DNA from: Letharia columbiana
Lineage: Eukaryota; Ascomycota; Lecanoromycetes; Lecanorales; Parmeliaceae
Direction: 5' to 3'
NCBI RefSeq assembly: GCF_014066305.1
Contig: NW_023501073.1
Span: 305,001-369,000, forward strand
DNA length: 64,000 nucleotides
Positions 1 through 10,694 of the stretch are shown here, piece by piece. The notes beneath the pieces were generated by a model. It saw only the letters and a list, made by a program, of their open reading frames with translations, was not told the DNA's origin and made no database searches. Positions within the stretch are counted from its first letter, which is position 1. Each line of letters begins with the position of its first letter. Made by a program: the position numbers and the translations under genes.

Positions 1-3000
1 AAACTATTAAATAATAATAAATCTACTATTCGCTACTTTAGTATTAATAATAAATATTATTAACTATAATATCGAAAATAATTTCGAAAGCGAATCTAAT
101 TATCTTTTAATTTTTATAAAGCTTAAGCTGACTATAATAGAGTTAGTATTAATAATATATCGAAACTTTAATAAACTAAATATCGAGGTTCTAAGAGAAA
201 TACTCGCTAGAGCTATAATATCGAAAGAGTATCTAATTAATTTCTTAGAGAAATAGTAAAAATCTTATTAATAATAATATCGATTATTAAGTAATAGCTA
301 TTATTAACTCTATTTAAGCGATTATAAAGAAGTTTACTTCGATTATTAGATTATCGCTATAATTTAGATTGAAATTTATATTAGAATATAAGAAAGTATA
401 AAGATATTATAAATCGCTAAAAAGAAGTTAAAGAATAACGCTTTTAAAGAAAGTATAAAATAAGTATAAAGTCGTTAAGAACTTTAAAAATAATCTAATT
501 AAGAGAACTATTAGAAAGGCGTTTAGAGAGTTTATAATAGAGACATATAAGTCGTTATAAATAATATAGAAAAAGATTAAGTAAGATTAGAAAATAACTT
601 ATAATATAGATATATCTCTCTTCGCTATTTAATAAAGATAAATAAGAATATAACGAATTAGACTTAAAGGTAGATCTTCTTATAAGAACGTTCTTTTTAT
701 TATTAATATAGACGAAGTTAGATAATATTAGCGTCAATATAATATATTTATAAGTTTATCTAATAAGATATAATTATTATAAATAAGATAAGAAAGACTA
801 TAACGTAAGTATCGTTAAAGAGAGTCTCTAAGAGAGAGACGCGATCTCTTAATCTAATTCTTAAGAAGATTCTAAAGTCATTACTTCTCTTATCTATATA
901 GAATATTTAATATATATATAACGAACAACTACTATCTAGAGCACTTTAGAATATTAATAATAATTATTCTTTTAAAATCGGGTAAAGATTATTTAATTTC
1001 TAAAGGATATCGGTTAATAGCTCTACTTAATACTATAGAAAAGATAATAAAGTTTATTCTTACTAAAAGAATAATATATCTTATAAAGATATATAAACTT
1101 CTATCGATTATATATATAAGAGGCCGTAGATTATAGTTATATAAATATAATATTTACTATCTTCTAGAAAGAATATATTAAATCTAAAACTCTAATAAAG
1201 TAACTACGATATTACTACTAGACGTTTTAGATATATATAATAAAGTCTCTTATTCTCGACTACTCTATAATCTTTAAAAGCGAAAAATCGATATAAGAGT
1301 AGTTAATTAGATAGAATCGTTTTTATTTAATAGAATAATAATATTAAAAATAAGCGAATACTTTATACTAAAGACTCTTATAATAACCGAAATTTCTTAA
1401 GAATTATCGCTATCGCCTATACTTTATCTCTTCTATAATTTAGATCTTATTAATAAATATAATAATCGCGTCGACTTAGAAATAATAGCTATCGACTTTA
1501 TAAACGATATAAGTCTTCTAATAGTAGAAGACTTTATTAAGAAAAACTATAACGCTCTTTATAAAATCTATAACGAAGTTTATATAAAGTAGGCGTTACG
1601 ATATAAATTGAAGTTTAATTTTAATAAATATTAACTACTATATCTTAGTAGAAAATAGAGATTTAGCTTAAATTATTCTCTATAACTTAATAAGAGATAA
1701 TATATTAAGGCGAGACGCTTTATTCGCTATTTAGAAGTTAAAATTTTAATTTTAAACTTTTATAAAGTTATTATAATAAGAAGATTTAATCTAAGACTAT
1801 TAAAAGTATCGATATATTAGCGAGAATTATTAAATCGATATAAGATAATAATTATAAGAGTATAAGATAGCTCTATTAGACGGTAATTATCTTATAAATA
1901 ATATATTATTACTTAATATAATATTAGTCTAAAAATACTATTAACTATAATAAAACTTATCTTTTATTATTATAAAGAATTTAATCTTAGATAAAGAGAA
2001 AGATAATTAAAGTATTTAAGATTATATTTATTTTAGTACTTAATATAGAAGTATATCTTCTATTAGTTAAATAATAACTAAATAAGATTATCTCGAAAGT
2101 TATCTTATAAATCGCTATTAATTTAATATATAGCGAGATTATTAAGTTATAATTCGAGCGATAGAAGTCTAAAAGAAAATCTAAGAAGAATAGAAAACTA
2201 AGTTTACTAAAGCGATATATTAATAGATTTAAAGAATAATATAGCGATATTAATAAGATTAAGAAACTACGCTCTTTTAGCGTCGCTTTTAATTAAAAGC
2301 CTTTTAAAATAATAATTTATAAGATTAAGAAAGTCGCTAAAGAACTAGCTAAAAGATTAATTAATAAAAGTTATATAATAATATATATAGACGATAGCGA
2401 AATTAATAAAAAGATAAGAGTTTTAGCTTTTTTTTTAGATATTAATTTTATTTTTAATATCTATTTAAACTTAAGCGACTAATATATAATATATTTAACG
2501 AAGTTATATAATATTCTTTAAGCTTTAACTATAATAATTATATATTAAATAAAATTATAACTTAATAGAGTTATAGTAAATATAAATAATTAAATATTAA
2601 TTTAGACTATCGAAGACTTAAGTAAGTATTTAAGATAGATCTATATAATATAGATAGTATAGATTATTAATTCGCTAAGATATCTCGAGATAGTAATAGA
2701 ATTATACATATTATAATAAAAAAAAAAAAAAAAAAAAAAAAAATAAGAATTAATAATAAGAATTCTACTAGGGTAAGCGATTAAAAAGAAGAATACGATT
2801 AAGACGAAAGGGCTCTAGCGATATAGAATATATCTCTTTTAAGAATCAAGTATAATAAAACGTAGAACCATGACGGTAACTTATATAGTCTTATTTATTT
2901 AAGATTATATAATTAATCGAAAGGATCAGATAGATTTACGTAACTCGCATAGTCGGCTACTAGGTTAGACTTCAGGGTAAGGTATGATGTAATCAATCAA

Positions 3001-3008
3001 TCAATCAA
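1..3008 (+). mobile_element. LINE retrotransposon copy 1, RIP-degraded, 5' part outside window
   Basis: Non-LTR element in the same family as the copies at 28207-30388 and 43387-50290. The reverse-transcriptase segment near 1388-1475 aligns with the readable GIPQGSPLSP motif of the second copy, but its codons are ruined. CA and TG are nearly absent while CG survives, which is the RIP signature. The 3' end (about 2865-3008) is nearly identical to the other copies and ends in a short tandem AATC tail at 2990-3008 rather than poly(A). A poly-A run at 2718-2743 replaces about 600 bp present in the second copy, so this part is either deleted or misassembled. No open frame remains. Confidence 0.88.
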
Positions 3009-3600
3009 ATTACTTAGCAACCTTCATAGTTAATATTCCATTCATATGACACCACTAATATCATTATTCGATACACGGTTCATTCCCCGACAGAGAGCTT
3101 CAGCTCGTTCTTTCCTGCACTCTACGGAGATTGGAGCACACTTGGGATTCCGCCATTTCCTTGGAGTCAAGATAAGACGAAGTGTGCGTGGGGAGGAGGC
3201 GGAGAGAATCATATTAGCATCGACGCACCACAGATTCGCAAGTAAAGTGACTAGATACTTGAAATAGCAGCGTTACAACCATGCAGCGAAGGAGGACGTC
3301 GATTATTCACAGCCTGCAGCTGATTATAGGTAGATCCCGGGCCGCCCCCAACCATCAACTGCTGCGTCCCGTCCTTTATTTTCCATCGCCGTTACCCGTT
3401 GCATTATCAACATTGACGTTTGCCAATCGAGCGACCGTGAAAATTGTGCCTTAACACACATAGAAAATGGCAGCGTCTAGTATATCGACGATACCATCGC
3501 GACGAAGATGACATGACGATTCTATCACTAACGGAGACGGAGAAATCGAGCGTGTGTTGGCGAAAATGGTTGTGCAGCGGCAACGTTAAAACCTCCCTTT

Positions 3601-3686
3601 TCCAAACCCCCTTTAGGAACCCAAAAAAATTTTAAACGGCCGGTAATTTTCCCTTAACCCTCCCCCCCCCCTTTTTTTTTTTTTTG

Positions 3687-3717
<31 letters not shown>

Positions 3718-3839
3718 GTCCTTTTTAAATAAACCTCCCCCCCCGCCCCCCCCCCCCCTTCTTTTTTTTTTTTTCTTTTCCCCCCCACAAAAAAAAAAAA
3801 AAATTTTTTTTTTTTTAAAAAAAAAAAAAATTTTTTTTC
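3601..3839. repeat. Homopolymer block, probable assembly or base-calling artefact
   Basis: Runs of C, T, A and G follow one another in both strand senses, including runs of more than 20 A and more than 10 C or T. This is unlike the RIP debris elsewhere and unlike a normal microsatellite. Sequence on both sides is ordinary. Translations through this block (poly-F, poly-K, poly-G) are meaningless. Confidence 0.6.
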
Positions 3840-3959
3840 CATGCAAGTTGCCGCTGTGGCTCCCATGATTCGTTCCAGTGAAGATTGAGTAGAATCCGGA
3901 TAATTCGTAACAGTCATGATAAGTCGGACAACGTTGGACCCTTTGCGAAACGCACGATT

Positions 3960-4075
3960 CGAGATTTCCAAATTGTTTCCACCTCGAGCTGAACAAGCGT
4001 GTTCCTAGGCGACAGGCGGGACTTATTGAAGTGTGTGGAACGCAGCCAGGACCGTGGTAAAACACACAAATCATG
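3960..4075 (+). repeat. Diverged direct duplicate of 7180-7300
   Basis: GACAGGCGGGACTTAT occurs at 4011 and again at 7232. In both places it is followed after about 15 bp by a conserved CAGCCAGGACCG block and preceded by an alignable stretch. In translation both carry a TGGTY...N-ART pattern, but this copy has stop codons. It is best read as a decayed second copy of the reading frame upstream of the Ras gene. Confidence 0.6.
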
Positions 4076-4472
4076 AAGGGAACTGAACAGTTAGTCGGCG
4101 TTTCTCTGGTATCTCATAGGCGACAGCGTGCCTACTAAGAACACTGCTTCACCTATAAATAGTGGCTGATCCATAAGAAGGTTTTAATCATAGAGAGTGG
4201 TCTCAAATAACCTAAAAAAATACCTTCAACGTATAAAAATATGTATCGAGATCAGGTCTAATGTGGTATATCTACTGCCGCCACTGTACATATACTCAGC
4301 AAGGGTATCATATGACACAACATCACCCCGGTACAATCCTAAAACATCGCGCCCTGCGGGTCCGTTGAAACCCCGCGTTTATCTTTTACTCTTCATTCAG
4401 CATCGGTATCGGTGGACCCGAATAATCTACCATTGAGACGCTCGATATTATCGGATGAAACCATGTCGAAAG

Positions 4473-6239
4473 TCAGTCAACAGAGTAGCTGCTATTTTTG
4501 ATCAGAGGTCTTATAAATCTTTCGCACAGCAACCTTTGAAAGATGCCCTCATCTGAGATACCGGGCTCATCACACATCTCTAAGCAAGATGCGATAGCTT
4601 TTCTATACAGAGGTAAGATTCTGTGAGACGACGTATCGTACCATTGCCTCGTGATCTCTGATGCGCGTTCCCGCCAGTCGGTACAGTCCACATCCTTCTC
4701 GCTCGCCCATTGCTGTAACGGCTTCTGGTGCCACAATTCCAGCAGAAGCACCGCGAGCTCCACCAGGACCTCTTTTCTCTTGGTCGCAGAATCCGTGAGG
4801 ATGCTGCTGCGTTCTGGGAGGGGGACTCGCTGGGCGACCATGGGTTTCGAGACGTCGAGCCTGAGACCTTCGGTGAGGACACCGAAGAAGTTGACCTGGC
4901 TCTTGGTCAGAGCTGTTTGGATCCAAGAGGTGTCGTGCATTTGAAGGATGCAGCATGATAACGTGAGTGCTAAGAGCGCTCGCTGCGACCATTCCATGTG
5001 GCGGTCTTCATCGCCAAAGCTGTTGGTAAGGAATTCATCCAAATTGGTTGTCGCGTGAAGATCCCTGCAGTCGTGAGGCAAGTGCTTTCTCTCTTGGTCT
5101 TGGACGTAGCGTAGGTGATTTGCTGTCAGTCGGAATTCCAGGACCGAATGTGGTTCAGATGCCTCGTGGACCTCTTGACAGATGCTAATGCCCTCATCCT
5201 GCGTATTATTGCTTTGACGGGGAGAGCTCAAGAGAAAAATTAGTAGGCTCTTTGCTGTAAGCACAAGTATGAGCAGATTACTTACCCAGAAGTGGCTCTA
5301 GATAAACGGTTGGTATTGCCTTCGGCCCGCACTAAGGCTTTGTGACAATGTGCTTTGTTTGTATATTGGTCCATGGTCGCAAAGTATACCTCGAACGAGG
5401 TTCCGTCTGCTTGCGTATTCCTCGCATCTTGGGATCTCTGTGCATCCAAAGCAAGGAAACTGTCTACAAGCATCATGACTTCATGAGACCTGTGACATCC
5501 GGGACTGCATCCTCTTTCAATTGCCGTAAACAGAGACCTGACAAGATCTTGTATCTTTCGGAAATGTTCGGCTAGTTGCTGTGAGCTCTCCGTGATGTGT
5601 ATTGGTTTTTGGCTGTGAAGTAGGATCATGCCATCAACAATCTGTGTGATCATTGTCGTCTGTTCGTGAAGAGTATCGATTAGTTCTTTGAAGTATTTGC
5701 GATCCAACGTGAATCGAACTCTGCTCCGAAATTGATATCCTCCTTTCTGTGTTGGATTCGCCGCCACTATCGAATGCAAGTCGTCAATTGCAGTCTAGAT
5801 ACATCAGTCGATCACAGTGTATGCTGAGAAGAGTCATCTGACTCACGTGTGGAAGTCTCTGTATTTCGACCAATTCAGCAGCGATGAGCTTCAGACATCT
5901 CTCATACGACCGAACGACCGACTGAAATCTGTCGAAAGAAGAGCGTAGATAATCTTGGAGCTTTCGAGCCACCTTCTGGTCCATGAGAAGTCGTATACAG
6001 TGTTGTTCATCCTGTAGCGCTTGACTATCGATTCCCGCAGCCATTAGAAGTGTTTCAAGCTTCAAGGAAATCACGCATCTCGCATTCTGCAAACGATGGA
6101 TCAAAGTATCGAGAAGACCACGCCATTTCATCAACGAAGCAACGAGACCTTGTCCAGCCTTGTAGTTTTCTAGAGCTGAGATCACGATTGGTAACGCTCC
6201 CAGTACAAGCCCCGCAACTTCAATGCCTGACATTTTCAA
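4473..6239 (-). CDS. DUF7580-domain protein (551 aa)
   Basis: Three exons, read on the minus strand: 6239-5847, 5794-5286 and 5226-4473. Introns are 52 nt (GTGAGT...CTAG) and 59 nt (GTAAGT, branch CTACTAAT). All phases agree and give 551 aa. The N terminus MSGIEVAGLVLGALPIVI is the hydrophobic start typical of a large fungal family often found near heterokaryon-incompatibility and NLR-type genes. The last exon carries the DUF7580 pattern: a LALTLSCCILQMH...SWIQ block followed by a C-terminal LYRKAIASCLEM...PLI block. Biochemical function is unknown; a role in self/non-self recognition is only suggested by the family's company. It is transcribed away from the Ras-like gene. Confidence 0.82.
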
Positions 6240-6568
6240 CTAGAGGAGTGTTTTAGGGCTCCAACGGCTCTCTGGGCGGGCCGATGTTGAGATTTTGACA
6301 TTCGACTGTCGTACTCAGCCTTATCGCAAAGCCTTTCATGCGTACCCCGCAGCGTCTCGTTGTCATTGGCCAATAAGCTCAGAGCCTCAGGGAGGACTTG
6401 CTTCTTAGCCGCCTCCGGCCGTAGCGCGTGCTTACATCGCCTCTTGAGGTTGTAAGCTACTTCTGTCCTCACCAAAACTCCTTACTGGAATTAATTCGGA
6501 TTATTGATCGCTAAAAAATCACAGGACTTTAAACCCGGGTCCGCTTTTCCGACCTTTGATGTAGGGCT
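6240..6568. promoter_or_regulatory. Divergent intergenic region
   Basis: About 330 bp separate the DUF7580 start (-) from the frame starting at 6569 (+), so it probably holds both promoters. A 79-codon minus-strand open frame lies inside with no recognisable family. I see no clear motif. Confidence 0.35.
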
Positions 6569-7400
6569 ATGGGGTCGACTCCGCAGCAAGCAGAAGAATT
6601 GCGTATTGCTGGGGAGTCATGTAAAAAGCGCTTTCACGACTTACTCGAGGCTTCGAAGCGAAGAGATGGATACATTCTGAATGTATTGTCGGAACGACGC
6701 ACACTCATCCACTCACAACGATACGGCATGTGGACCGCAAATGTAGACATTCTCGAGACCGGTCCGCATTCTCTGGACTTCCGCCTCAACGAAAAGAAAA
6801 TCTTGAGAGACTATGTCTTGGGTATCCTAACAGAAATTAGTCAACAGGTCTCCCGAGGGAAGCACCCATCATAGGTCTTGTTTGGATCTGCAAAGAATTA
6901 ATTCTATTACAGTCATCACGATTGCGACCACTCCACGAGCGTCCATCACCAGGAAGCTGTATGCTGAGACGTCAGACTCTAGCCCGGATGTCGTCGAAGA
7001 AGACTTCAAGAGTCAAGACCCGCCTTTGGCCGTCAAGACGATCTACAATGCTTTAGCCGATGAAGAAGAGATCTGTGACGAAATCATAAGAGATCGACTC
7101 AACAGTCTCTTCGAGATCGCATCTGAGATCCCTTCTAACGAGGCATCTACACCTATTGAGCACGCGACATGCGCAGTTCAGAACGTCCAGAATGCTCTCA
7201 CTCCTGGAGATGAACAACCAGATTCCTCGATGACAGGCGGGACTTATCCGACCCTGTTGAACCCAGCCAGGACCGCGGTCTCCGGCGTAACAACACAGCC
7301 AGGATATAGTGTAGAGAAGACCACAGCTTCGAAGAAGGACAGAGTTTCAATGAAACGCCTCTTCAATACTTCGAATAGGCATGTCACCATGGAGCTATAA
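6569..7400 (+). CDS. Hypothetical frame upstream of, and in frame with, the Ras-like GTPase
   Basis: Two open segments join if 6822-6912 is an intron (GTATCC...TATTACAG, phase-consistent), giving 246 aa ending at 7400. No domain recognised; the C-terminal half is acidic and Ser/Thr-rich. The ATG I use for the GTPase at 7350 lies in this same frame, so the segment may instead be an N-terminal extension of the GTPase (447 aa if spliced 7378 to 7440) or a separate overlapping or pseudo gene. A decayed copy of part of it sits at 3960-4075, which supports it having been coding sequence once. Low certainty on boundaries. Confidence 0.4.
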
Positions 7401-8464
7401 CGAGCGAATAACGCCATGAGGCTGACATGGTAGTCGCAGGAGAGAGTACCACATCGTCGTGCTAGGCGCCGGTATGATTTCTACCATCCATTCTCTACCC
7501 GTATAAAAAAGCAAGTTCTGACGTTTTGGCAGGCGGTGTAGGGAAGAGCTGTCTGATAGGTCTGCCTCAATCTCACAGAGATGAGCTTCTAGTCGCTTAC
7601 ACCGCATCGCAGGGCAATTCTTACAAAACGCCTGGATCGACACCTACGATCGCACAATAGAAGACTCGTACAGGAAGCAAATAGAGGTCGATGTATGTCG
7701 TTGCTCCAGCTCCAACTATGGCCAACCACTTCCACTTACTGCAACCAAGCTTGTTAGTGACGTGATTCAGGGACGGCAAGTCATCCTCGAGATGTATGAC
7801 AAGAGCGCCCCCAGACAACAGCTGCTGCTAGCTAACAATCGCAACCCCACAGATTAGACACGGCAGGCGAAGAGCAATCCAGTACGCCCCTACGCACCCC
7901 TGCCTTCAGCCTCAACATCATCTCTCTTTCCACAATGATACCTATGCTCCCCCTAACACCTCCAAATCCTCACCACGTCTCCCAACCGTCAGATCTTAAT
8001 GCTAATCTCGACTCTCTCCTTCTCACACAGCGGCCATGCGCGAACTTCATATAAAATCCGGGCAAGGCTTCCTCCTCGTCTTCAACACCACGTCCCTCTC
8101 CTCCCTCGATAAGCTCTCCAGTCTACACGATCGAATAGTTCGTATCAAAAACGACCCTCTCACCCCACTGGTCGTCGTCGGCAACAAGTGCGACCTGAAG
8201 GAAGACCGCGCCGTTTCACGGGCCAAAGCCTTGGCGGTAGCTCAATCCTGGAATGCACCGTATTATGAAACGAGCGCAAGAGCGAGGACGAACGTCGATG
8301 AAGCTTTTGTGGATCTCTGCAGGCAGGTAATCCGTAGGGATGTAGCTGCCGAGCAGACTAGCGTAATGGAGACTAAAGATCGAAAATGGATGGGCAGGCT
8401 TCATAGAGGGGCTAAGGAAATGAAGAAAAAAGGGAGCTTGAGGAGTGGCTGTGTTATTCTATAA
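7350..8464 (+). CDS. Ras-family small GTPase, krev-1/RSR1 (Rap-like) type, 217 aa
   Basis: Seven exons: 7350-7378, 7440-7471, 7533-7559, 7613-7692, 7771-7793, 7853-7881 and 8031-8464. Phases are intact throughout and the total is 217 aa, the usual krev-1 length. Visible motifs: REYHIVVLGAGGVGKS (P-loop, residues 19-26), effector loop YDRTIEDSYRKQ (41-52), DTAG (66-69), MRELHIKSGQGF, GNKCDL and ETSA for guanine binding, and a C-terminal CVIL CAAX box that predicts geranylgeranylation and membrane attachment. Family members bind GTP and set polarity or growth direction. Odd points: the effector-loop proline (Ras position 34) is Arg, and the residue matching Ras 61 is Glu. Intron 1 starts with GC (GCATGT); the 7560-7612 intron has a weak GTCTGC donor. 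Probably a diverged extra paralogue. Confidence 0.85.
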
Positions 8465-9640
8465 CAGCGGTGGGGATATGCACCATCGCAAGTTACCATC
8501 TAACATGCATTCCTCGCCTTATTGACTCCCCAGCTGTAGTGTCTACCGTCATGCACTGGCGCCATTGAATTTCATTCATGCTACTCCCGCCGCACATTCA
8601 GCAATTGTTGTTTTCTGCCAGAGTGTCTCCTATCGAGTAGGCCACACAGGGGCATGAAAACTACAATCGTGGAGTTCCCGCCACAGTCTTTTGTTCTTAG
8701 ACAACCGGCCGAGCGAACGAGGCCGATCGGGGTTAATGGCCAATATTCGTGTGAGGGGCAGCCGTTCAAAATGGCACATAGCGAAAGAGGACAGCGGAGA
8801 AGGCGAACAGAGACGGAAGACCAAAACCGAAACGATGTTGAATTGTGTAAGAAAAGAGGGGCGCGACAGGACGAGGTTGGTAACAGATAAATTCGATGTC
8901 GCAACCGCGATTTTCTCGTTGATTCGCCCTCCAGAGCTAGCCGCGGACTCGTCGCTGCACTTTAAACCGTATCGCTCACCTGGGGTATGATATCGAAGCG
9001 TAGGTCATGGATTTCGTTCTCAGAAAAGGGAAGGCCACAAGGCAAGCGGCTCACCCCCGTGGAAGGGTGGGTCATCACCTACGCTCACGTAACGCTCACC
9101 CGCGTTGCTCCAGCACGAAAGCGGTGCTCAACATAGATCTGATCAGGGGTGAGACCGGGGCACATTTCTCATGGCGTGGCACAAGAGAGCATCGAAATGG
9201 GTGTGCCTTGGCGTCACGCAAGTGGAAAGCAGCAGCCAGTTGGAAAGGGACTCTTTCAAGCCAATACTCGACCAGGCTTGTGTCGTACGGAATCTTTATG
9301 TTACTTGGTGGTAAACCACCAAAGATTGAGGGACTGAACCTAAACAGCGCTGCCCCAGTCGTGATATTACGATGACAGATGACGGGATGGGGACTTTGAC
9401 CAGTCAAGTGTGTTCCTAGTCTGTTTGGTGGTCGTATAGTCTCAGCTTGGCCCCACCGGCCTTGAGGTGGGTCTGAGTAGGAAACCCTGCCAAGACTGAT
9501 TTTTTTGGTGTATTGCCCGATATGTAATATTCACACCCTGCGTACATATGATCCTTAACCAAAATGCGCAACTACGATGGCCTTTTTTGGAATTCTTGAA
9601 AAAAGTCGAATAAATAGTCAAATAGGCCCTCGTCAAATTA
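8465..9640. other. Intergenic, nothing recognised
   Basis: Moderate-GC sequence without RIP bias. Several open frames of 60-120 codons overlap on both strands; none shows a family motif, paired splice sites or clear codon bias. I see no gene I can support. Confidence 0.4.
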
Positions 9641-9641
9641 G

Positions 9642-9690
9642 GAGCTGTGGTGCAGTGGTTAAGAAGTAGGCTTCCAATTCCATTCCACCA
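9642..9690 (+). other. tRNA-like A-box remnant
   Basis: The stretch around TGGTGCAGTGGTTAAG matches the A-box consensus TRGYNNANNNG and looks like a tRNA D-arm. No matching B box or cloverleaf follows, so it is either a tRNA-derived SINE head or chance. Confidence 0.25.
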
Positions 9691-9759
9691 AAAAACTCAG
9701 CTAACTCAGCCATAGCAGCGGCACCAGTAATCAATAACGCCGTACGTCTTAACAGACTC

Positions 9760-10040
9760 ATGGCTGCGGTAGCCCGATTAGCTGAAATAACCGAGACATC
9801 TCCATGGCTGCGGTAGCCCAGTTAGGTGGAATAGTTGAGACCTCACCATGGCTGCGATAGCCCAAATAGGTGAAATGGTTGAGACCTCTTCATGGCTGCG
9901 ATAGCCCAAATAGGTGGCATAGTTGAGACCTCTCCATGGCTGCGATAGCCCAAATAGGTGGAATAGTTGAGACCTCTCCATGGCTGCGGTAGCCCAAATA
10001 GCTGAAATAGCTGAGATATCTCCATGGCTGCGAGGAACCA
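9760..10040. repeat. 44-bp minisatellite, about 6.4 copies
   Basis: The start ATGGCTGCG recurs at 9760, 9804, 9848, 9892, 9936, 9980 and 10024, exactly 44 bp apart. Units differ at a few positions, mostly A/G changes. 44 is not a multiple of three, so the long minus-strand frames across it are by-products, not genes. Confidence 0.93.
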
Positions 10041-10694
10041 AATATATAACTTTTTTTCTTTGCTCCAGAACTGGTCCGCCAAATATTTTAAAACTTCGTA
10101 TTTATCAGAAGAAAGAATATTCCTATAAGATATAAAGAGGTTAGTATATATAGTTCGAAGATATCTCGCTATCGTCGTTAAAGAGAAAATCGTATATCTA
10201 AGCGCTTCTCATAGTCTCCTTATACGCTTAAATTCATTTTAAACGCGTTAAGCGCGTTAAAACCATTTAAGATATATATTTTATACTCCCTTCAACTTCT
10301 AAATAATATACTTCTAAGTTAACGAATATTTTACATGATATGCCCTACCTTCAAAAGTGATCCTGTACGTGTACGAAGCACAGATGTTGTTTAAACGGCC
10401 AAAGTCACGCATGTGCTGCAGGGACAATTCAAAACAGACTGGCAGTGGTCTTACTACAATCGACGGACATTGGAGCCCTGGAAATCGACAAATGCCCGAT
10501 CTCATCTATTCGTTGGTCAATTCTCACAATTGTAGCCAAGGCGGGCGCCTTTTTCAGCTTTCCGCATCCTCATTTCCCGGTCTTTCCAAGTCTTCGTTCT
10601 CGTCTCGTGTCCATCATCATCCTTGTCTTCATCGTCGTCCTCGTCACATGTTCCTTTGTTTAGTCTAGACTCCGACTTCGATGTCTCTTTATCT
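10041..10694. other. RIP-like AT-rich scrap and intergenic sequence
   Basis: About 10080-10330 is AT-rich with depleted CA/TG and a palindromic GCGTTAAGCGC core near 10240, a small degraded repeat fragment of unknown family. The rest has no gene I can support. Confidence 0.45.

Larger units (their letters stand above)
3009..4472. other. Intergenic; low-complexity block and a decayed duplicated segment
   Basis: I recognise no gene. A block of homopolymers of A, C and T fills 3601-3839. The segment 3960-4075 resembles 7180-7300 (see the repeat entries). The short frame at 3046-3267 has no family I know. Confidence 0.5.

Noticed and set aside
555..737. 60-codon minus frame in LINE copy 1
   Set aside because: Random frame in RIP-degraded AT-rich sequence.
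3613..4074. Minus frames of 105-153 codons
   Set aside because: They run through homopolymer runs (poly-Phe, poly-Lys, poly-Gly) that look artefactual.
9778..10082. 80-90-codon minus frames with repeated SHGEVST-like units
   Set aside because: By-products of the 44-bp minisatellite, whose period is not a multiple of three.
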